Origin: Hydractinia symbiolongicarpus
Taxonomy: Eukaryota; Cnidaria; Hydrozoa; Anthoathecata; Hydractiniidae
NCBI RefSeq assembly: GCF_029227915.1
Contig: NC_079878.1
Location: 1,180,001-1,244,000, forward strand
Direction of reading: 5' to 3'
Length of the DNA stretch: 64,000 bases
Part shown: piece by piece, positions 62,101 to 64,000 of the stretch
Numbering within the stretch: position 1 is the first letter of the stretch
Layout: the number at the start of each line of letters is the position of its first letter
Program-made: the position numbers and the translations under genes
The notes under the pieces: generated by a model
What the model was told of the DNA's origin: nothing
Databases searched by the model: none
Seen by the model: the letters and a program-made list of their open reading frames with translations, nothing else

Positions 62101-63930
62101 GGCTCACGTAACAGTTTGGCTACTACATCAATGTGGGTCCCCTCATGCTGCCTGTCGTCATCAGTGCATGAAATTGGTGTATGCATTTTTACCGTTGCAA
62201 AAAGGTAATCATCTGTTCGTTTATATTCGCAAAGATTAGTTTAAAGCAAAAATATACCATGGGGAATTTTTCTACATTTTATATCTGATGTTGGTATCAT
62301 GCATAAAAATTGATGTGATAGGGACTGTACATTTTTTATTGTAGGTGCAAAATCTCCATTAGACTGGGTAAAAAGGACCTTGGATGAAGAAAAAGATGGT
62401 TCAAAATACTTTACTGATAAGTAAGAAGATTTATTTTGTGTGTGTAAGTTGTTGTTTTGTTGCATTGTGACTTTTGTGAATCTCTAATGTTTAACTTTTT
62501 AGATTTGAAAAAGGAAGCTACACTAGCCAAGGTGTACGATATCATCCAACATTGGAGGATCGAGTAAAAGGAAAGTTCTCACTTAACCTAGCTATTGATT
62601 GGTTGGAAAACTTTCTGGGAGCATTGGACTGTTATTGTTGGGTATTGGGAACTAAAATGCTAACATGCCAACAACTTTTCGTCAGTAAGTTTTTTTATCT
62701 TAGTTGGTGAGAATAATGTTGTGGGGCATAGTTTATTGCCTGCTTCTATGTTTATGTGATGTTGTCCATATTTAAAAAATTTAGAATCAGAATGAACAAT
62801 TCTCAATGCCTACAGTGGTGAACCATGATAAACCTAACATATGTAAAAAAAAATCTAATGCAATGTTGTCAGATAATTGCGATTTATTTTGGCTATATGA
62901 AGTCATATTCATTTTGTCTTATTTTCGACATGCACAAATTTTTCGTGAATGTATCTAGTCTTTATTATCATTGATCACCAGGTACTATGTGAAAATTATT
63001 TTAAACTACAAATTCAATATTTTGAACATAAGGGTCATAGCTTGCCTTATATGACAAAATACTGATCAATATTTCCATGGCTCCATTTAAATGCTTTTTA
63101 TTGAGGTGGTATTATTGTGTAAATGAAATATTGTATATTTCTTGCAAAAATTGCTGATATTGCTATATGGTTTATTTTTGCCACTAAAGTCTAAAGTCTT
63201 ACCAGCAAGCTACTACAACAAAAGACTCATCATTATAAGATCAATTTACAAACACAAAAAACCCATCCTTGTCAATCTCTCTTTTTTTAGAAAATACAGA
63301 AAGTAAGATTATGGCATCAATACAATATTTTGTTAGCAAGCTGTCGTTGATTGATGCGAAGACGTTGTGTAAACAGTATGGTGATAATGTTGTCCTGCCA
63401 TCAGAAAATGAAAGTTTTAACAGGTTTGTTATTTCTTCTTCGATGTTTTCATCATTGTTCTCTATAAGTCTCATGTTATTTGTTTTTTGTATCAATAATA
63501 AATCATCAGCTTTTCAGTTCCCTTTAAATAAAGTGGTAATGCTAATTTACACATTCAGTGTAATATATATGCTAGCATCTAGAATGCTAGCATCTTTTCA
63601 AATACATTGCAAACAGGAATGAAAAATGTTGTAAAACTATTTTAAACGTTCTTTTTCAAAGTGTACATTTTGCATGTCTTACAAAAAGATGTTGTTTTGT
63701 CCTTAATAAAGTCTTCTTTTAGAACGAAATGCACTGTCATCGTTCGTCTTTATAACTTTCTGCTGCTAACCTTAAATAATGAAGTATGGAATACTCAGCA
63801 ATTGGGAGATGTTGCAAATGATATATTCTGTAAAGAGTTTTTTATAATGATGGTACATTGCTTGTTATGCCCGTCAAATGTTGGCTTCAATATATCTGAT
63901 TTTGATGTCATCAAAAATCTACCGCTAGAG
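32162..63930 (+). CDS. PRKDC: DNA-dependent protein kinase catalytic subunit (DNA-PKcs), 5' third of the gene
   Basis: Thirty-nine phase-matched GT-AG exons, about 1,380 residues. Exons 32162-32300, 33058-33134, 33244-33339, 35591-35665, 36515-36576, 38840-38990, 41923-42016, 44347-44402, 45447-45474, 47111-47175, 47390-47482, 49622-49684, 49762-49854, 50335-50417, 51159-51243, 51530-51698, 52284-52342, 52486-52590, 52902-53042, 53560-53663, 54601-54684, 54846-54921, 55315-55383, 55608-55727, 55912-56071, 56939-57045, 57668-57863, 58024-58154, 58584-58652, 59362-59469, 59759-59857, 60772-60899, 61129-61223, 61625-61727, 62071-62204, 62345-62420, 62503-62684, 63291-63423, 63723-63930. Colinear with the vertebrate HEAT-repeat region: LLFNEDFG near the start, then [65 protein letters not shown]. 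The kinase acts with Ku70/80 in end joining of DNA breaks; the FAT and kinase domains lie beyond the window. Start ATG 32162 gives [14 protein letters not shown], comparable in length to the vertebrate N terminus. Confidence 0.94.
33340..35590 (+). other. PRKDC intron 3, long
   Basis: About 2.25 kb without recognised coding sequence. Contains the palindrome at 33651-33706. Otherwise AT-rich. Confidence 0.6.
33651..33706. repeat. Near-perfect palindrome in PRKDC intron 3
   Basis: ACAAACTGCAGACTGTAGAG is followed directly by its inverted copy CTCTACAATCTGCAGTTTGT (one mismatch), and flanking T and A runs extend the pairing to about 27 bp per arm with almost no spacer around GAGCTC. Confidence 0.85.
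36967..37761. mobile_element. hAT-like non-autonomous transposon, 785 bp, TTAAA duplication
   Basis: Ends at 36972 (CAGGGAATTCCACGA) and 37756 (inward CAGGGAATTCCATGA). Flanks are TTAAA on both sides (36967-36971, 37757-37761). Both ends carry clusters of GCACGCG/CGCGTGCG words (near 37010 and 37670-37740) with locally high GC. No coding capacity. CAGG ends are typical of hAT elements, but the apparent duplication is 5 bp, not 8. Confidence 0.75.
37931..37977 (+). CDS. Possible optional 47-bp exon of PRKDC
   Basis: Flanked by a good acceptor (CATTCTAG) and a consensus GTAAGT donor, and open as [15 protein letters not shown]. That frame matches an alternative acceptor of the next exon at 38825 (adding FYAIR) but not the phase-2 end of the previous exon (36576). 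The simplest in-phase model skips it and joins 36576 to 38840, which also gives the better length match to vertebrates. It may be an alternative exon, or a decoy. Confidence 0.35.
39124..41661. mobile_element. hAT-like element, 2528 bp, TTTCC duplication, non-coding
   Basis: Left end CAGGGGCGGATACAGGA at 39129; right end at 41656 reads CAGGGGCGGATTTAGAC inward. TTTCC flanks both (39124-39128, 41657-41661). The ends match the CAGGGGCGG type common in hAT elements. No transposase frame is present. It contains a nested LINE 3' end (39553-39620) and a run of about 17 cytosines near 40955. It sits in the PRKDC intron between 38990 and 41923. Confidence 0.7.
39553..39620 (-). mobile_element. LINE 3' terminal fragment, inverted relative to 25590-25805
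   Basis: The reverse complement contains CATGCTAGCATGGAAAACGG, ACGTTAAG and an (ATG)n tail, nearly the same as at 25750-25803. Only about 65 bp remain. Confidence 0.75.
42330..43355 (-). CDS. Class A (rhodopsin-like) G protein-coupled receptor, nested in a PRKDC intron
   Basis: Intronless frame of 341 codons from ATG at 43355. It has seven hydrophobic segments and family anchors: N40 in helix 1 (MNGLVIY), C98 before helix 3 and C173 in the second outer loop (a disulphide pair), CWSPFG at 249-254 in helix 6, NPIMY at 293-297 in helix 7. Two N-glycosylation sites lie in the short N terminus (N4, N7). The DRY motif of helix 3 reads TRY (124-126), and the usual aspartate of helix 2 appears to be N68 (ISASN). 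The helix 7 lysine of opsins is absent, so it is not an opsin. The ligand is unknown. It lies antisense in the intron between exons ending 42016 and starting 44347; the frame is intact. Confidence 0.9.
   Translation of the reverse strand: MDFNTTNASFTDVEILFSDSLRVTLSIIYTIIIVFTVCMNGLVIYTYNSHGIQVTKFNLCLVHISASNIAQNIGIIPFIAVDLSTVGNKSKYFDSIICGFTDGLCGFFGGAFTCVICITFTSITRYLVIKKPLLGHVNKQKTKVYLTCFWLCGYLSLVPNLFSWELDQIHGFCVRKHLFSAITGLLYNALLFIFGLLVPTMVMTVTYLMTIYHLYKIQPTPSVANRSKLKHRKHVIVLLGALIAAFLVCWSPFGLYWMLSSLSYFRNNIQAEYEKSRLLRYILIPCLLAGVTNPIMYALTSSAFRKAIKRAFSMRIKVDYTFSLRGVKSPQMVSRREITDL
48384..48432. repeat. Perfect 22-bp hairpin, 5-base loop
   Basis: AGTTATCAAAGAAAACACAG plus GC, loop AGGAG, then the exact reverse complement. 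It lies in the PRKDC intron between 47482 and 49622. RNA from either strand would fold into the stem. It could be a foldback transposon remnant or a small-RNA precursor; there is no evidence for the latter beyond shape. Confidence 0.9.
48585..48695. repeat. Imperfect repeats of TCATATATTT
   Basis: The word TCATATATTT or TCATATATTC recurs several times in about 110 bp, giving a simple low-complexity stretch. Confidence 0.7.
49022..49325 (+). mobile_element. Second tRNA-derived SINE, different family
   Basis: The head reads TGGTGGCCTTGTGGTAGAGG with box A-like spacing, followed by a box B-like GGGTTTAAACCCTGG at about 49069. The body runs about 250 bp and ends in AATAAT-type repeats near 49300-49325. 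Sequence differs from the SINE at 26662-27018. The open frame at 48973-49173 is an artefact. Confidence 0.75.
50568..51086 (+). other. Unexplained open frame inside a PRKDC intron
   Basis: At least 172 codons open, starting here from GTG (the frame is open for some codons upstream too) and ending TAA at 51084-51086. The product would be rich in Asn, Lys, Gln and Ile with few Gly or Cys and no recognised domain. It lies between PRKDC exons ending 50417 and starting 51159. Length is unusual for AT-rich intronic DNA in which stops are frequent. It could be an exon of an unrelated nested gene, an old insertion, or chance. Confidence 0.3.
57960..57998. repeat. (ATT)n microsatellite
   Basis: ATTATTATT run in a PRKDC intron just upstream of the exon at 58024. 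Confidence 0.85.
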
Positions 63931-64000
63931 GTAACCAAGTTACATAATTTTTTCTGCAAAGACTCTATTTGTTCACCTAGGTTAATCTCTCGTTAGTAGC

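Overview
This is a eukaryotic, AT-rich genomic window with spliced genes, GT-AG introns and many transposable elements. The genes (a TGF-beta type I receptor, an RNF41/NRDP1 ubiquitin ligase, a class A GPCR and DNA-PKcs) are animal genes. The base composition, the CR1-like LINE, the tRNA-derived SINEs and the very abundant small DNA transposons would fit an early-branching invertebrate. A cnidarian, perhaps a hydrozoan, is my best guess, but it is inferred from general features and not proven.

Layout. 1-3.7 kb is non-coding and holds a 781-bp pogo/Tigger-like non-autonomous transposon. 3.7-12.2 kb carries seven + strand exons of a TGF-beta/activin type I receptor kinase; the signal-peptide exon is missing, probably off the left edge. 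Its second intron is mostly filled by a ~2.7-kb satellite of about 34 copies of an ~80-bp unit. 13.6-14.1 kb is a TA-flanked MITE. 14.6-17.2 kb is a CR1-like LINE on the minus strand with an in-frame internal deletion. 19.5-20.3 kb holds a small palindromic repeat and a frameshifted LINE 3' fragment. 22.0-23.0 kb is an intact single-exon RNF41 gene (minus). 25.2-27.0 kb is a patchwork of a SANT-like transposon fragment, a LINE 3' end and a tRNA-derived SINE.

27362-31901 is a complete-looking 4540-bp DNA transposon. It has terminal inverted repeats, an AAGT target-site duplication, dense subterminal arrays of a GGCCTAAGTCC motif at both ends, and a multi-exon minus-strand transposase-like gene broken by one frameshift at an A8 run. 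I cannot assign it to a named superfamily, and it is the best candidate for something undescribed. Its right end lies only about 256 bp upstream of the next gene's start codon.

32.16 kb to the right edge is the 5' third of DNA-PKcs (PRKDC) on the + strand: 39 phase-compatible exons encoding about 1,380 residues of the HEAT-repeat region, with the kinase half beyond the window. Its introns contain two hAT-like elements with 5-bp duplications, a nested antisense GPCR gene, a second SINE, two strong DNA palindromes and an unexplained open frame of at least 172 codons.

There is no operon logic here. The genes are independent: RNF41 and PRKDC are divergent, with about 9 kb of transposon-derived DNA between them, and the GPCR is nested inside PRKDC.
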